DNA of 64,000 nucleotides from Gnomoniopsis sp. IMI 355080 (lineage: Eukaryota > Ascomycota > Sordariomycetes > Diaporthales > Gnomoniaceae): contig JAPEVC010000004.1 in the NCBI GenBank assembly GCA_027946555.1, positions 124,001 through 188,000 of the forward strand, in the 5' to 3' direction. The number at the start of each line of letters is the position of its first letter. Positions within the stretch are counted from its first letter, which is position 1. The position numbers and the translations under genes are program-made. Shown one piece after another: positions 21,154-33,846 of this stretch. The notes beneath the pieces were generated by a model. That model made no database searches. It was not told the DNA's origin and saw only the letters and a program-made list of their open reading frames with translations.

Positions 21154-23336
21154 CTTTGACTGTGGTGATGGAGAGGAGGGTCTTTCAGGTCTCCGGGGTC
21201 GCCTCATCGGGTGTGCGTGGAAGAAATGGAAAGATTGATGGATTCTGCACCATAGCACACAGGATGCGAGCTTCGGTTTTGTGTACGCTAGGAATGTGCG
21301 CGTCTAGTACTTGACCTCCTGAGTTGCGAGGCAGATGCAGAGAAGACAAGGTAACCTCTTTCCAGTCACTTGACTGCCTGGTATCAGGGTAATGCGATTG
21401 TAAACATTGCGACCGTGAGAAGTTGCCTCTCTACAAAGGATTGGCGTTGTCTGGCAACGGAGCCAACATGTTGAAACTGGAAGACATTTTATATAGGATT
21501 CTAGCAGCCGCTTCACAAAGAGGCTTCACTCAATTCGTTATATACACCGCTCTGGGATTTTGCTCGAGCACGGGAGATGGAGTATCTGGGTTCAGTTCAA
21601 ATTGTTCGCTTATTGTTTATATGTGGCAAGTGTGGCCTGACGAGCATGAAACCGGCGACAAAGACTAAACGAGAAGGGTGGCTTATTTACTTTCCTCAGC
21701 TAGGCATTGATGAGACACTTGTACATTGTCAAAATATTGAGCTCTAGGACTTTTATTTCCTGCGTTTTACTGATGAAAACCCTTTGTGAGTTTTACAAAC
21801 CTGGAAGTTGGTGTGGCTCCATGCAAAGCAAGGGCAATCGTGTCATGTGTGTAAAACCATTGCGATATTACGGTATAGAAGACCAGAGGAACATTTGTTC
21901 TTTTCCATGATAGCGCTGCCAAAAATACGGAACGGACTAGAGGGGGTCACGTAGTAAAATGACTACTTGACGGCTGCCACTCAGACTGTTGGTTCTCAGC
22001 AGTCACTTCCTTTCGTAATTAATTGGGTAGGTAGGCAAATATATCTCCTTTTTACACATACGAAATCAATATCACCAAATTGAAGAAAGGTGCACCGTCA
22101 TGCCTCCATTACAAAAACACCTGTGGACTTGCAAAGGATAGAGACTTCATTACTAAGTATGAACAGGTCACAAACAAAATCTAATCCATCTGGGCAGGTA
22201 TCAGTATAGAGAATGACCAGACTGGCTTCGGCGCCACAGGCAAAGTCTATTTTCCAACGCTTCCAATGGCTTATAGTCAGTCATATTTGGACCACTTCAC
22301 GCGCATGGGTCGATCAAATCTTAAATCAGACTAAAAGCTTTGATCTAGAATATGTCTCTTCGGTTCGCCCTATGTAGGTAGCTAAAGATCATTTCAAGAC
22401 CCATATCTGACTTACGGTCTCCTTATCTGGGTATTGATACGCTGTATGCAAACATAACTCTCACGTAAACATCATGGTACTGGATCATGGTTAAAATGAA
22501 ACACGATGCGCTCTTAGGACGATGAGAACAATTGTTGCTGATGTACTTGAGCATCTCCGAACGAGCTCATCCACCAAGGTAGGTATTGGTTGCAATGGTT
22601 ACCATTGTGGAACGCGGCCTGTGGAACATTCATCAATAGGCGTGACAACGTAAGCCATGGCCTTCTTGTTGTGGTTTACCAAAGAAAGGAACAAAACTAT
22701 TCAGTTTGATTCAGTCTATTTCAGAAGTCTTCAAAATTTGGCAGTAGTGAGGCCTTGAAAAGACTGTAGTAGTATATTGAAAAAGGGATATCGTAACTAT
22801 GTACTGCAGAGACATGTCAGGTAGGAATAGGATGTAAAGTCTGCTGTCGCCGATAAACTCAACCCGAAGGTTGCATGTAAATATGCTTTAGGAAAGATCC
22901 ATATGGAAAAGCGGTCCGCGGATACTGTTCTACATATGTTGGCCCACCATGGGTACCTACAGTTGAGATTAAAATCTTTCATTACTCCCGCAGCGTAAAT
23001 CACATTACATGCCTATTTGAGTATCGGGCTTTGATCCAACCTGAAGAATTCTCATGATTCGTGAAGACTGCTACTAAATCATTGCATGCACAAAAAATCC
23101 TTGGCAATGATTCAGGCCATGTGATATTATGAGGACACCGTCTGCAAGCTCAGGAGTGGCAGTTTGGTACTGCGCAGTATGCAATGCTTATCCACTGATG
23201 CAAGCCGGGAGCACTGTTAATGCGATACCCCGGAGTGATAAACGGCCATAATGGTCGAGTAAAAGATTACAAAGCGCTGAAAATGGAAGAGTCTTTCATT
23301 ACTTGCACGAGAGCGTTATGTACACCTGGCCCTAGC
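21154..23336. other. Gene-poor intergenic region
   Basis: About 2.2 kb that looks AT-richer than the flanking genes. Only short frames without motif, signal peptide or plausible splice partners. GTAGGTAGG fragments of the palindromic repeat occur near 22027 and 22376. Confidence 0.4.
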
Positions 23337-25297
23337 TTAATACTCGGATATACTCCAGCCTTGTTGCCTACCGCTGTATGTAGCATTACTGACACCAAGG
23401 GACTCGAGAATGCTCTTGAATAGCGGAGTACCCCAGCCACTGACTGGGTCCCAGCCCTTTTGTGCTGGGAACCCAAGACCATCAGAGAACTCGGAACATC
23501 CCACAGCACTCCCAATCGTAATGTCAGTGAAGGCCTTGTGGCCCTTCTTGTACAGCCACGGATTGATGAAGCCGAGGGTGCTCTTGCCAGAGGCAAGTAG
23601 AGCATCGTTGACGAGAGCCATGACTGCTGCAAAAGTTGGCGAGGCGGCAGACGTGCCACCCACAGTACCGAAACTATTGTCCCACACGATCACATCCGCA
23701 AGGCCTTGAGCAGCGACATCGGGATAGGCGCGACCCGAGCTGTTGTAGTAGGCTGCGTACTTGCCGTCGAGAGATGCAATGTACTGCTCGACGACAGCAT
23801 CCTGATATGCCGGGCGTGCAAAGTAGTTTGAGAAGCCACCGCCGCTGGCATAGTCCTCATCCGCAACGTATGCAACGACTTCGGGGGTGAAGTTTCCTGT
23901 TGCTCCGACAGCTGTGATGTAGGGGCAACTCGAAGGGAATTCGGGCAGAAACGTGCTGGTATTCTTGCCGTCGTTGGAAACGCAGTAGCCGCTGGGACCG
24001 ACGCCGTCATCGCCAGAGGAATAGAACAGACTGACACCTCGGGCGCCTAGTTGCGCGAGATCTTTGCACACGCGATTGGCGTAAGACAGAGGCACCGTCT
24101 GTTCGTCGTCATCGTAGGAAGTGCTAATCACCTTGGCAATTTTATCGTCAGGCTCAGAGAGCACGCTGTTCAACCAAGTAAGGTAGGGCTCGTTGGTGTC
24201 AGATGTGGTGCCTGCGTCTGGGGTATATGGTGGGCTCCCGCCAACAGTGTATGCGATCAGTTTGGTAGGCCAGGCGACACTGAGCATGTTCTGTACATCG
24301 AGATTACCCTCCACGCCCGTCTCCTCCTCTATAGATTCCGCAGTGTAGACCTGTGCGGTAGTACCATTCGCAATTGAGTCGAACTTGAATTCGTAGGCAC
24401 CCTCCTTAGCCTCGGGACGGTACTTGGCAAGCATAGTGTACGTATCGTTGCGGTTGTTGGTCTCGTTCAAGTAGTCGCAAAGTCCCATCAAGTTCGTCTC
24501 TTTGGATTGTACTTGGTAGTCGATTGTTCCATACAATGTGCGAATGCACGTGGGCGTGACAGCATCCGCAACGCACACGTCCGAAACGGAAGCGTTATTG
24601 TAGTACTTCATGACTGGCTGTTCATCGAAGAACTGTTTTACCTTGATACCAGTTGCCTGAGGCTTCGCGCGAAACCAAGAGTTGGTAGGCTGAATAGTGT
24701 CGATGTGGTCGTGAAGATGCACAGGAAGCGACCATTTGGGCGTGCGAACCAGTTCAGAGCCATCTTCGTGTCGGTAGATGGAATATTTGGTTGAGAGCAT
24801 TTGCTCAATATCCTCCACAGGCAAAGTGACTGTGATCCAATCCTTTGCCGGACTGTAGTTCAGGTCAGACACATCTACGCCATTATCTGACAACCACTCC
24901 TGAACAAGATCAATTGTGTCGTCCTCCGGCTCCACAAGTTTGTGGACCTCATGAGCCTTGAGATGTTGACCATAACGGCTGTGATCGGGATCCGACACCT
25001 CGTCTAGTATATGAATTAGCAACACGTTGCTAGTACTTCTGGTGACATGTAATAATATATTCGGAAACGTAGGGCCGAAGTCTTACAGAGATGGCGTTCG
25101 AGCTCAGAAAATGACCCTTGCTTGAGTCCAATGCGCAGCGCGATCGTGTGATCAGGCTCTGGGTATCCCACATGCGTCCATCGTTTTGGCACGTGGTGGG
25201 AGTCCTTCACCGCGAAGGCAGACCGTTGCTGGACTGCCCTGCCATAAGCGGAGCAGGCGAGGAAGCCCGTTGCGAGGAGAGTGATGGCGCCTTTCAT
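23337..25297 (-). CDS. Secreted sedolisin (S53) tripeptidyl-peptidase
   Basis: Two exons, 25297-25087 and 25003-23337, give 625 residues. A signal peptide (about 1-19, MKGAITLLATGFLACSAYG) precedes a pro-domain (about 25-200) with the hallmark YEVSDPDHSRYGQHL, which is rebuilt across the intron. The catalytic domain has Glu302 and Asp306 (EGNLD), the oxyanion Asp402 (SSGDDGVG) and nucleophile Ser522 (GGTSAASP). The C-terminal calcium-site region has FTDITIG and GWDPVSGWGTP. Sedolisins act at acid pH and remove tripeptides from N-termini of extracellular protein. Several N-glycosylation sites are present. The start is the ATG at 25297, which puts the signal peptide first. Confidence 0.93.
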
Positions 25298-27486
25298 GAT
25301 GCTGGAGGTTATGCAGCAGAGGGCCGGAATAGGTGACTCGTAAAGACCAGACTCCGGGCTATGGCACCACAAACAGGACGCGAGGGCTCCACGGGCCTTT
25401 TATCTTTCCCAAAGTCCATCATGATGGGTCATGGCATCATTCTCATCCATTGGATGTCTTGCCGGACGGCCGGGTAGCACGGCTTGTAATTAAAATGGCG
25501 CTGGACCCTGGTTGGTAGCACATACTATGCATGTATGAATTGCCAAAGCTGGCCCGGCTGGGTAACGTGAGTCCTGGCCTGACATTTCTTCCCGTTTAAA
25601 CGTGGTGCGTCCTCGCTAGCCTGGGGGGGATCTTCAATCCTCGTTCCCAGGTTAAGCTAGAAGCGGTACTGCCATTGCCGATCTGTGCGGACATTCATCA
25701 TTTCCAGTTGTTTTGGGTCAAGTCACGGCCATTCGAAATTCGGTCAATGCAGCTGCGCAGATGCGGAGGTGGTGCCAAATGTCACCTAGGTAGGTACTTT
25801 GCTCATGATTAGCCGGATCTTTGCACAGATTTGGAAGGTGGCCGTATCAGGCAGTACGCCTCTGTCTGTTTTGTAATTCGCAATGGTCAAGATAAAAGAG
25901 GGCGGAGTTCCACGTTGCTCGATTGACCGTGAACCGCCTGACCAGACCTCGACTTATTCTCTTGAGATGCGACAAAATAGTGATTACAACATGGCGTCAG
26001 ACCTCTCAGTCAAGTCCTGCAAGCCATCTTGGCACAGCAAACCTGCTGTGAGACCTGGCCCCTTTCATTTACTGGACGGCCTGACTGGAATTCGTGGTCG
26101 CTCGGACATAGTGTTGCTTATCTGGTCCCGCTTCCACGGGCACCGCTTGATGGGTGACGTCTCCGCCAGGGAGCCCGGGAGCTCCACTGACGCGGCGGAT
26201 CTTGCCGTGATATAGCCACGCTTCTTCTACCAATCTTGTTCATTAAATAGGTATATGTCCGGACTGGAAGAGCGAATATGCGCGTTGTGAATTTTCCAAG
26301 GCCGTTTCTGATCGCGCCTGCATGCATTGACCCTACCGGACACAAGTACGAAGATTGGTACAGTACATGGCCAGACGGCACAGCATTTCGGTAGTCCCGG
26401 CATGAAGCACGCAGCAACGCTGCTGACCTACACGAATTCGATGGAGAACGACTACTACCCAAGTACGCGTGGCAAAGGTCTGTGTGCCCATTAACTAACG
26501 CAGGTACGGACCTACGTACTACAGTACTTGTAAGTCCATGAATGCATATATATCCAGATAAGGTAGCATTCGATGCATCCATCGTACATAAGTGGTGATG
26601 CCTGCGTTCAAAACTATAGCAATCTTGAGCCAGGCCGCGAGGCTGGCAGGCCACTGTACCTAGATAAGTATATCATCAAAGACTCTAGGACTTTCATGTT
26701 CATAGCTGGATGCCAGCTACCAATAGCGTCTGCAAGATCTTCTCGTATACAGACATATGATACGGGGGACCACATCATGGCAGCAGAAGTAAAAGATCAT
26801 GGTGTGCACCCCCTCACTTTGTGTATCCTCAAGTCGTCTATGATGCACCTATTGACGCCTTTTGTTATTGCCCACTAATGCAGGTACCCATCCAATCTAC
26901 CGGGCCCAGCCGCGCCCTTGCAGACGTTGAAACCCCTGGCGCAAGTCCTGGTGTAATGGAATTTGAACTCACGAGATCAGCCTTTAAGGAAAAGCGGCCT
27001 GACAACTGCTCACGCATTCGCATGTGCATGTCGGCCACCACGCAGATACTGCCATTGCCGAAATATACTGCACTTCAAACTACATGGCCACCGCCTAGTA
27101 CAACGGGAACAAATAAGTTGAGCACGCTTCATCTAGGCGTTGTACGGCAGCGGAAGGGTAGTTTCTATTTTGGCACGCGTTCTAGCACAGGATGCCTTCG
27201 ACCAGGCTCTCGTTGATCTTCTCGCCCTCGGAATCCTCTTTACTACTAGAAGAATGCCGATTGACCATTTCGGTAGTCTGTTTTGCGCAACGCTAATCAC
27301 CAAAGTCACGTTGCGTCTGTGGACTGTGGATGCGCTTGGTCTGCGAACGGTCCTATAGTAACCTTGCTCTGATATATGTATCATTGAAGGGAGGGGGAAT
27401 CTGATCTGGTCGCAGGAGTATTGCTCATCACAGGGCAGTTTGCGTGCATGAGGGGATATCTCAGGGCGACTGTGAGATCGATGGCA
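25298..27486. other. Intergenic, no convincing gene
   Basis: Promoter of the sedolisin gene at its left end. A palindromic ACCTAGGTAGGTA tract lies at 25784-25797. The 178-codon minus frame at 26118-26654 is Ser/Arg/Cys-rich and featureless. Nothing else supported. Confidence 0.4.
25784..25797. repeat. Palindromic TACCTAGGTA-type tract
   Basis: ACCTAGGTAGGTA, upstream of the sedolisin gene. Confidence 0.55.
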
Positions 27487-27959
27487 TTACGCTGAACCGG
27501 GAAGAGAACAGAGCAGCCAGCCTGGCAACAAAGGACCTTCGTCTTCTTCCTCTGGCTCTGTTACTCTGGGGCAATCGAGTGGCTTCTGAATAGGTAGGGA
27601 AACAAGGGAGCTGGAGGTAGGGCTAAAGAAAGGGTCTTCCATTATAGCAAGTGCCGGTCGTATCCTGTTGGTATAGCAATCAAATCGTAGACAGGAAGCT
27701 GTGAGAGACGGGAAGTCGGATTTCGAAGAAGGGTACGTGCCGTCGAGGTCTGCCCAGTAGTATTCCAGCGCAATCCTCGACGGCACATATCCTGCTTTTG
27801 AAGTGCTCGTATAGCCCGTATCTCGTTTGCGATTCAACTCAAATGAACTGATACCACCTACGCCACTTAAAGTAAATTAGCTTTTTTTGTTTTAATATCT
27901 AATAGATTAATACCTGAAGTCTCGTTGAAAGCCGCAGAACACTGACGTTGACGGTTCAT
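27487..27959 (-). CDS. Small orphan protein, two exons
   Basis: Exons 27959-27914 and 27857-27487 give 138 residues. The 56-base AT-rich intron (donor GTATTA, acceptor CGTAG) joins an ATG-led exon (MNRQRQCSAAFNETS) in frame to the longer exon, which has no ATG of its own before residue 83. The protein is acidic near its end (EPEEEDEG) and contains IALEYYWADLDGTYPSS. No signal peptide, membrane span or family recognised. Support is the clean splice join alone; it could also be a fragment of a larger, decayed gene. Confidence 0.4.
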
Positions 27960-29890
27960 ACTGCAACTATCAGACTTGAGCACTACAGCACGTTGTTTAC
28001 GACTTCACGAATGCTATCAACCATACGCGTGCGAATGATCCAAGATGATCATCGCACAACAGACTCTTTGCAATAAGCACCAAATATTTCAATTAGAGTT
28101 GATGGTTTTGGCATCCCTCCTCTGCCCAACTAAACTTCCAGACCAGATCGCCCGCAGCCTCACCGTTGGTGGGCCGTGTGGATATACTACTTAAAAGAGG
28201 GCCATCTCGAGGCTCACCTGAAAGGAATGAAGCATGGAGCTCGGGAAGGGTCATGCCTGCAGTGGAGTTCGAGGACGGCGATCACCTGAATATATAGCAT
28301 CATCTCCTCGACATCTAGTCATGATGATCACTCCGTTTCATAACAGATACGCCATATGGTCGCTGCTCAACGATTGTATTCTTCGTTTGTCTGGCAGTCG
28401 TCCTCGCTACAGGATGGGTGAGAGCTAAGTCAGTTATCATTTGGTAGAGGACTTCACTATTCACGAACGAATATGTTCTACAACCCATCTTTGCAAACGG
28501 ATCAACAGATAGATAGATTATGACGTTTTTCACACCCGGGATGTGGGGTTCCGCCTAATCCATTAAGCTTTTTTTGCGGCAGAGTATAGGATAGCAGCTA
28601 TCGCTACTTGCCCTGTTGCTCAATCATTACATAGTATGTAAGGAGCACCGGCAACGGCGCTGATTGGCGGATATATTACTACCTACCTAGATAGCTAAAC
28701 GGATGTCGTGCGTATAGCGACTCGCTATTGAATGTTTCATATTAGATGCTGTCCAAGGTCTATTCAATTCGTTCACAAAGTTTGAAACTCGCGACTGAGC
28801 ATACGTACTCAGCGCCACTCGGGCAAAATCTTTACTCAAGTAAGTGTTGTCGGCAGTGGACTGAAAAGGAGTTGCATTGTGGCGGCCGGTGCTTTGCAGT
28901 GCTGGCAAGGCTCAATGCCGTAGAGACCCAAAATTCCACTTAAAGCTCGGAGCCGAACATTAGACTTATTCATGATGAAACTTCGATATGTGGGTTTGAA
29001 AACGCAAGTTGGTGGGGAAGATGTTAGCATCCCCTAATTACAACATACGCCAGTGAACAGCTCCACAATGCAACCGAGTGTAAGGTTCCTGGCCGACCTG
29101 TCCCAGGCTACTTTGCGGCAAAACCTGGAAAACGGGGTGACCGACTGCCGATAGTTACTGGAACAGGTGTGTTCCTAGATGCAGGCCCGCAGTTTTCGAG
29201 CATATTTGGGCCGAGCGGCAGACGGACAATCTCGTTATTGGGAAGTTGTGCAATGTTTATTGTAACGCCGAATCCATCTGATAATTCCCTGCAAGCTGCA
29301 ATGCTGCGACGAAAAACGCTTACGTAGTGGTGCGAACGACCTATCGGAGATTTATCTAGTGAAGATCGTCAAAGCCAACACCAAAATTTCTCGTGCCTTG
29401 CCGCTTGCATAGCTGCAAGTTTGCTAGCCCGCTCAGCCGTAGCAGGGGGAATTTATGTAAATGGTGTGATATGATGATATTAAGGGATCTATCCCTGACC
29501 ATCAGAGAATACGATCGAGAAGCGGCTATTTTGTCATCAGGAAACTGTACTGGAGCCGTTCCACGACTCCACGAGCCTGGCCATATCTGGTATATCTCCT
29601 TGCAGCCCTGTCGTGTTTCAACGAAACGAGTAAAGTGGACAACGCGACACGGATAGATCATGTTTCTGCAAGGTCGACAACGCCCAAAGGAGTAAAGAAG
29701 ATTGTTCTGTGGATATACTTCGAGGCATGGAGGCCGGTATTAGGTAGGCAGGCCACGGAGCAGTGATGAATATAATAAAGCTCGATGTTGCACTACTTCG
29801 GGTTCTTCCAGACCAAACCAAATCATTCGCATTCATTCTATTCATTCCATTCTTTTATGAAATTTTGTGGCTAGTTCACTCTTTTACACG
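27960..29890. other. Intergenic, no convincing gene
   Basis: Only short frames. A partial palindromic tract (ACTACCTACCTAGATAG) lies near 28679. The right end holds the pectin lyase promoter. Confidence 0.4.
29771..29778 (+). promoter_or_regulatory. TATA-like element
   Basis: TATAATAA about 113 bases before the pectin lyase start codon, a normal distance for a fungal TATA element. Confidence 0.4.
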
Positions 29891-31182
29891 ATGAAGTTCC
29901 TCCTCCTCGCCCTAGCCGGCACCGTCCTGGCTGCCCCTCAACCTCTGCCTCAGGTGAAGCTAGAGCAGCGCTCCAATGTTCGCCGAAGCAATGGCACCTT
30001 GAGTTCCCTTGTGTCCGGAACTCCCGCAGGATTTGCCTCGTCCGTTACTGGAGGTGGTGATGCCGCTGCTGTCACCCCTACCAGCATCGCCGAACTCACG
30101 AGCTATCTTGGCGACGACCAGGCTCGTGTCATCGTTTTGACCCAGACTTTCGACTACACCGATTCCGAGGGCACAAAGACATCCTCTGGCTGTTCGCCAT
30201 GGGGCACGGCAGCGGGCTGCCAGATTGCGATCGATGCGAACTCGTGGTGCGAGAACTATGAGCCTGATGCACCTACAGTCAGCAGCATCACCTACAATGC
30301 TGCAGGTGTTGAGGGTATCACCGTTGCGTCAGACAAGACCATTATTGGACAAGGTACAAGCGGTGTTATCAAGGGTAAAGGGTACGTTGAAAGGGCTCTC
30401 TTGAACAATATTTTGCTCACGATGGACATGACTTTGCTAACTATATCATCCTCCATAGTCTGCGCATGGCCAACGGTGTTTCCAACATCATTATCCAGAA
30501 CATCCACGTCACAGATATCAACCCCCAATACGTCTGGGGTGGCGATGGTATCACAATCGATGGTGCCGATCTCATCTGGATTGACCACTGCAAGACCTCC
30601 CTCATCGGCCGCCAGCACATTGTGCTAGGTACCGAGTCTTCTGGCAAGGTTACTATCTCCAACAACGAGCTCGACGGACAAGGCAACTACTCTGCGACTT
30701 GCAATGGCGACCAGTACTGGGGCATGTACTTCACGGGAGCGTCCGACAGCATCACATTGAAGGGCAATTACATTCACCACACTTCAGGCAGAGGCCCCAA
30801 GGTCGGTGGTGAGGGCACGACGACTCTCCATGCTGTCAACAACTACTTCGGACCCACCTCCTCCGGTGGCCACAACTTCGAGATTGGTGATGGCGCGTAC
30901 GTGCTGGCAGAGGGCAACTACTTCTACAACTCCCCCAACCCTGTGGAGACTTCGAGCCTTACAGGATCCCTCTACGCTGTCAGCTCCTCTGACTCGAGCT
31001 GTGAGTCGGCCCTGGGTCGCACTTGCCAGGCAAATGGTTACTCTTCTGGCTCGGGTAGCTTGAGCGGCACTAGCAGTGATGTGCTCTCCAAGTTCTCCAG
31101 TGGAAGCAGCATCGCCGCTGCCGAGTCTGCTGATACTGTTTCATCAAGCGTGCCCTCCAGCGCAGGTATCGGAAAGATCTGA
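29891..31182 (+). CDS. Secreted pectin lyase (PL1 family)
   Basis: Two exons, 29891-30381 and 30459-31182, give 404 residues. A signal peptide (about 1-16, MKFLLLALAGTVLAAP) and pro-region lead to a parallel beta-helix. The sequence follows fungal pectin lyase closely: SYLGDDQARVIVLTQTFD, GCSPWGTAAGCQ, SGVIKGKGLRM (across the intron), DINPQYVWGGDGITIDGADL, IGRQHIVLG, HTSGRGPKV. It should cleave highly methylated pectin by beta-elimination outside the cell. The many aromatic residues in the cleft fit pectin lyase rather than calcium-dependent pectate lyase. The C-terminus is about 25 residues longer than usual and Ser-rich. Divergent secreted-enzyme neighbours suggest plant-derived nutrition. 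Confidence 0.93.
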
Positions 31183-31458
31183 GCCAGTCATCTGACATGG
31201 CGGGTCTCATATATCGACCCTGGGGTACCCAACGGGAGTTTGGCCTGACCATCACTTCTTTACATTCGATGCACTTACATATTTACTGAACATATTCTGG
31301 CGCTGAAAAAGTTCGACTGCCCGGACAAGTATTGTATATAGTTAATCCAATTTTCGCTTTGGATTGAAAATTGGTGCAATAAGACGATAGGTCGATGAAG
31401 CAACTCCTGGCTCCCCTGTGATGATATTTTGTATCTATAATCATCACCAGCGCTCTCT

Positions 31459-32549
31459 TCAAAAGGCATTCTCCTCAGTATCGACCCAGCCACTGGGCCT
31501 AGCCACGGAGAGGCTTCCATTGAATCTCTCTTTCGTAAGTTCCCGAATCGGATCAAATGCTCGACAAGTGTGTACGGCATCAGTCACAACATAAGTGCTG
31601 CGGTATCCAGGGAAATATTTAGTGGGTATGACTGTCGTAGTTCCCCAACACATGATCGCTTGGCGCAGGTGATTTATGCAATGCTCTACTCAGTAAGTGT
31701 CAGTCAGCCAAGGTGTCTCGACCACCCGAAGCAAGGTAGCAACGGAAGTTGAATTGGATATACTATACCTGTATGAACCGCGCCGTGAATTGGTACTTCT
31801 GGATATATATCGCGGTGGAGGGCCTGCCTGATTTGGTTAAGGCAGTGTAATTGGTGGAAGACGTCGAACCTAGATGCAAGCAGTAAGCATTTGCCATACC
31901 TTGGCGGAAAACGAGACGTCAAAACTCTTACCCTCCAGTCCAACCGGACTTGATTGGGTCCACATATTCGAGATACTTATCCGGCCAGAGACTCTTGGCT
32001 TCGTCCTCGGATATTGAAAAATACCTTCCCCAAAGCAATTCTTCCCAATTGCGGTCTATCTCATCCCACGAATCGCCAACATATATCTTCTCGTCAGGCT
32101 CGACTACCAAGAATTCGTGGCCATCCATCTCGAAGTCAACAGGTGATTTGAATCGTACTTGTTCGATTTGAATAGATTCCGGAGGTACTACGTGTTGCGC
32201 AACCTTCTGTTAGTCCTATCCGTTCTCTTTGTAGCTGATCGCGAGCCCAATAAAGCTGCCTGTTCAACTTACTCAATTTTTCCTCTATCCACCCTTTCTC
32301 GTAAAGCCCAAAAGTTGATGTCTGTATACCCGACTGAAAGTACCCGATTGTCGCTGTAGATAGGGATCCAAGGCAGAACGCCGCGATGAAGCCAAGGGCA
32401 GGAAAGCTGCGACTATTACGGCGATATAGCTGCTGATGGTTCTGATGGCTCTCTGTAGTCTGCTGAGTTTCTGTAAGGAAATAACCCGTCTCGCCTTTCT
32501 CTGAGTCGCCCTCCGCAGGGACTTCGTGGTACCTAGTAGCAGATGGCAT
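31459..32549 (-). CDS. UstYa-family (DUF3328) membrane protein
   Basis: Four exons, 32549-32273, 32187-31932, 31869-31769 and 31685-31459, give 286 residues. A single membrane span lies at about 49-71 after a polar N-terminus, the usual UstYa layout. Both signature motifs are present: HQLHC (183-187) and HTEHC (210-214, completed across intron 3), the HxxHC pairs proposed to bind metal. INHLRQAIMC and VHTCRAFDPIREL also match the family. Relatives act as oxidases or cyclases on ribosomal peptides (ustiloxin, cyclochlorotine) or in other secondary pathways. No precursor peptide with repeated cores and Kex2 sites is visible nearby, nor a partner UstYb gene, so the substrate is unknown. Confidence 0.85.
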
Positions 32550-33846
32550 CTCTGGCTTATGACAGTTCGAGATCACTTCAAAACCAGGGGGAAAATGAAT
32601 ACAACCTCAAGTAAAATCTTATGGGTGCATGTCAGACTTTCAACATAAAAATGCTTTCAAAGAAGTGTGTCAAGAAGAGGGGATGCAGCTCAAGGGTGTC
32701 TAATATTGTGTGTTGCAGCAAAGTGGGCCTCACCAACCAGCGAGGATGGTCCTAGTCATGCCTGGATGTAGTTGGTCCCTCACGACGTTTGTGGTAACGA
32801 ATGTCGATCAACGACAATCACCTAAAACACTCCTATAACCAACTGCTCTTGAGAGCGCGCGAGTATCCTAACCTTTATTCAATCTGTAATGATCGTCACG
32901 CACATCTCAAGATCAGATATTTCTTCGTACCTGGTTTCGTTCAGCCCGTCTATGCCAGGGTATGCAATTCACATTGCCAGGATTCAGGCCCCGCCTCATT
33001 GAACCGCAGGATGACTGACAGCGCTGACTTGTGTCATCCCATTAGTAGCAGCTGCAACCTCCAAACATGCGATCGGTCGCAGTGTGCCAAGTGTGTCCTG
33101 GCTCCAAAGTTCCGATGAAACTCCACTTCACACATCAGTGGTGCTCCTTGCAGAGCCGCACACAACCTTGGAAGGTCGTTACAGTCTGAATACACCATGT
33201 GTTATGCGTTCAGTTCTGCGCCTTGAGGCATCGTCCGTCGAACTTGCTACCACGACAAATCTTAGTCCATTGTCTTGGTAGTAATTAGTATTTAGGTACC
33301 GACCCAAGTTGTCAATGGGAATTCCAAGACTTGCCAAGCACAATTGCGGCGAGGCTGAAAGCTCCTTTCACTGGTGCATCCAAATCGGGAAAGATACAGC
33401 CTCGTGCAAGCCATAGATGGAACGCTCCAGCTACCTGAAATGATGAAAGAAAATACTCACAACGCCTGACACAGAAATGCGTATGATTCAAGTGTCTTGG
33501 GCGACATATAGGCACGGGGTCCCCACGGACGCAAACGTTCATGCATTCTGGTTGTTTGACCGGGCAATTTACCTTTCAAGCACCTGTAGAACAAATATGG
33601 AAGATCAAGCGGGGTATTGCAATGTTTGGCTGACGTTGGTTTTCATTAAAGAACCACTAGCCAGGTAAATAGCTTTAGCGAATGAAACATTCCCCAACTC
33701 ATCTACGTAAGGAAAAGCTGAATGACCAGGAGAGCAGACGTGGCACTTTCCTTCAAGAAAAGTCGCCCAAGAAACATTTGTCTCGGGCGTCTAGACCCAT
33801 GAAGCCTCCGGATTCATCTTCCTTTCACATGCGACAATTACCCCCA
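32550..33846. other. Intergenic, no convincing gene
   Basis: Frames at 32801-33118 and 33084-33281 are short and overlap in different phases. No repeat peptides resembling a ribosomal-peptide precursor were found, although the UstYa-type gene is adjacent. Confidence 0.4.

Noticed and set aside
26118..26654. 178-codon minus frame
   Set aside because: Irregular Ser/Arg/Cys-rich composition without any motif; no promoter or splice support.
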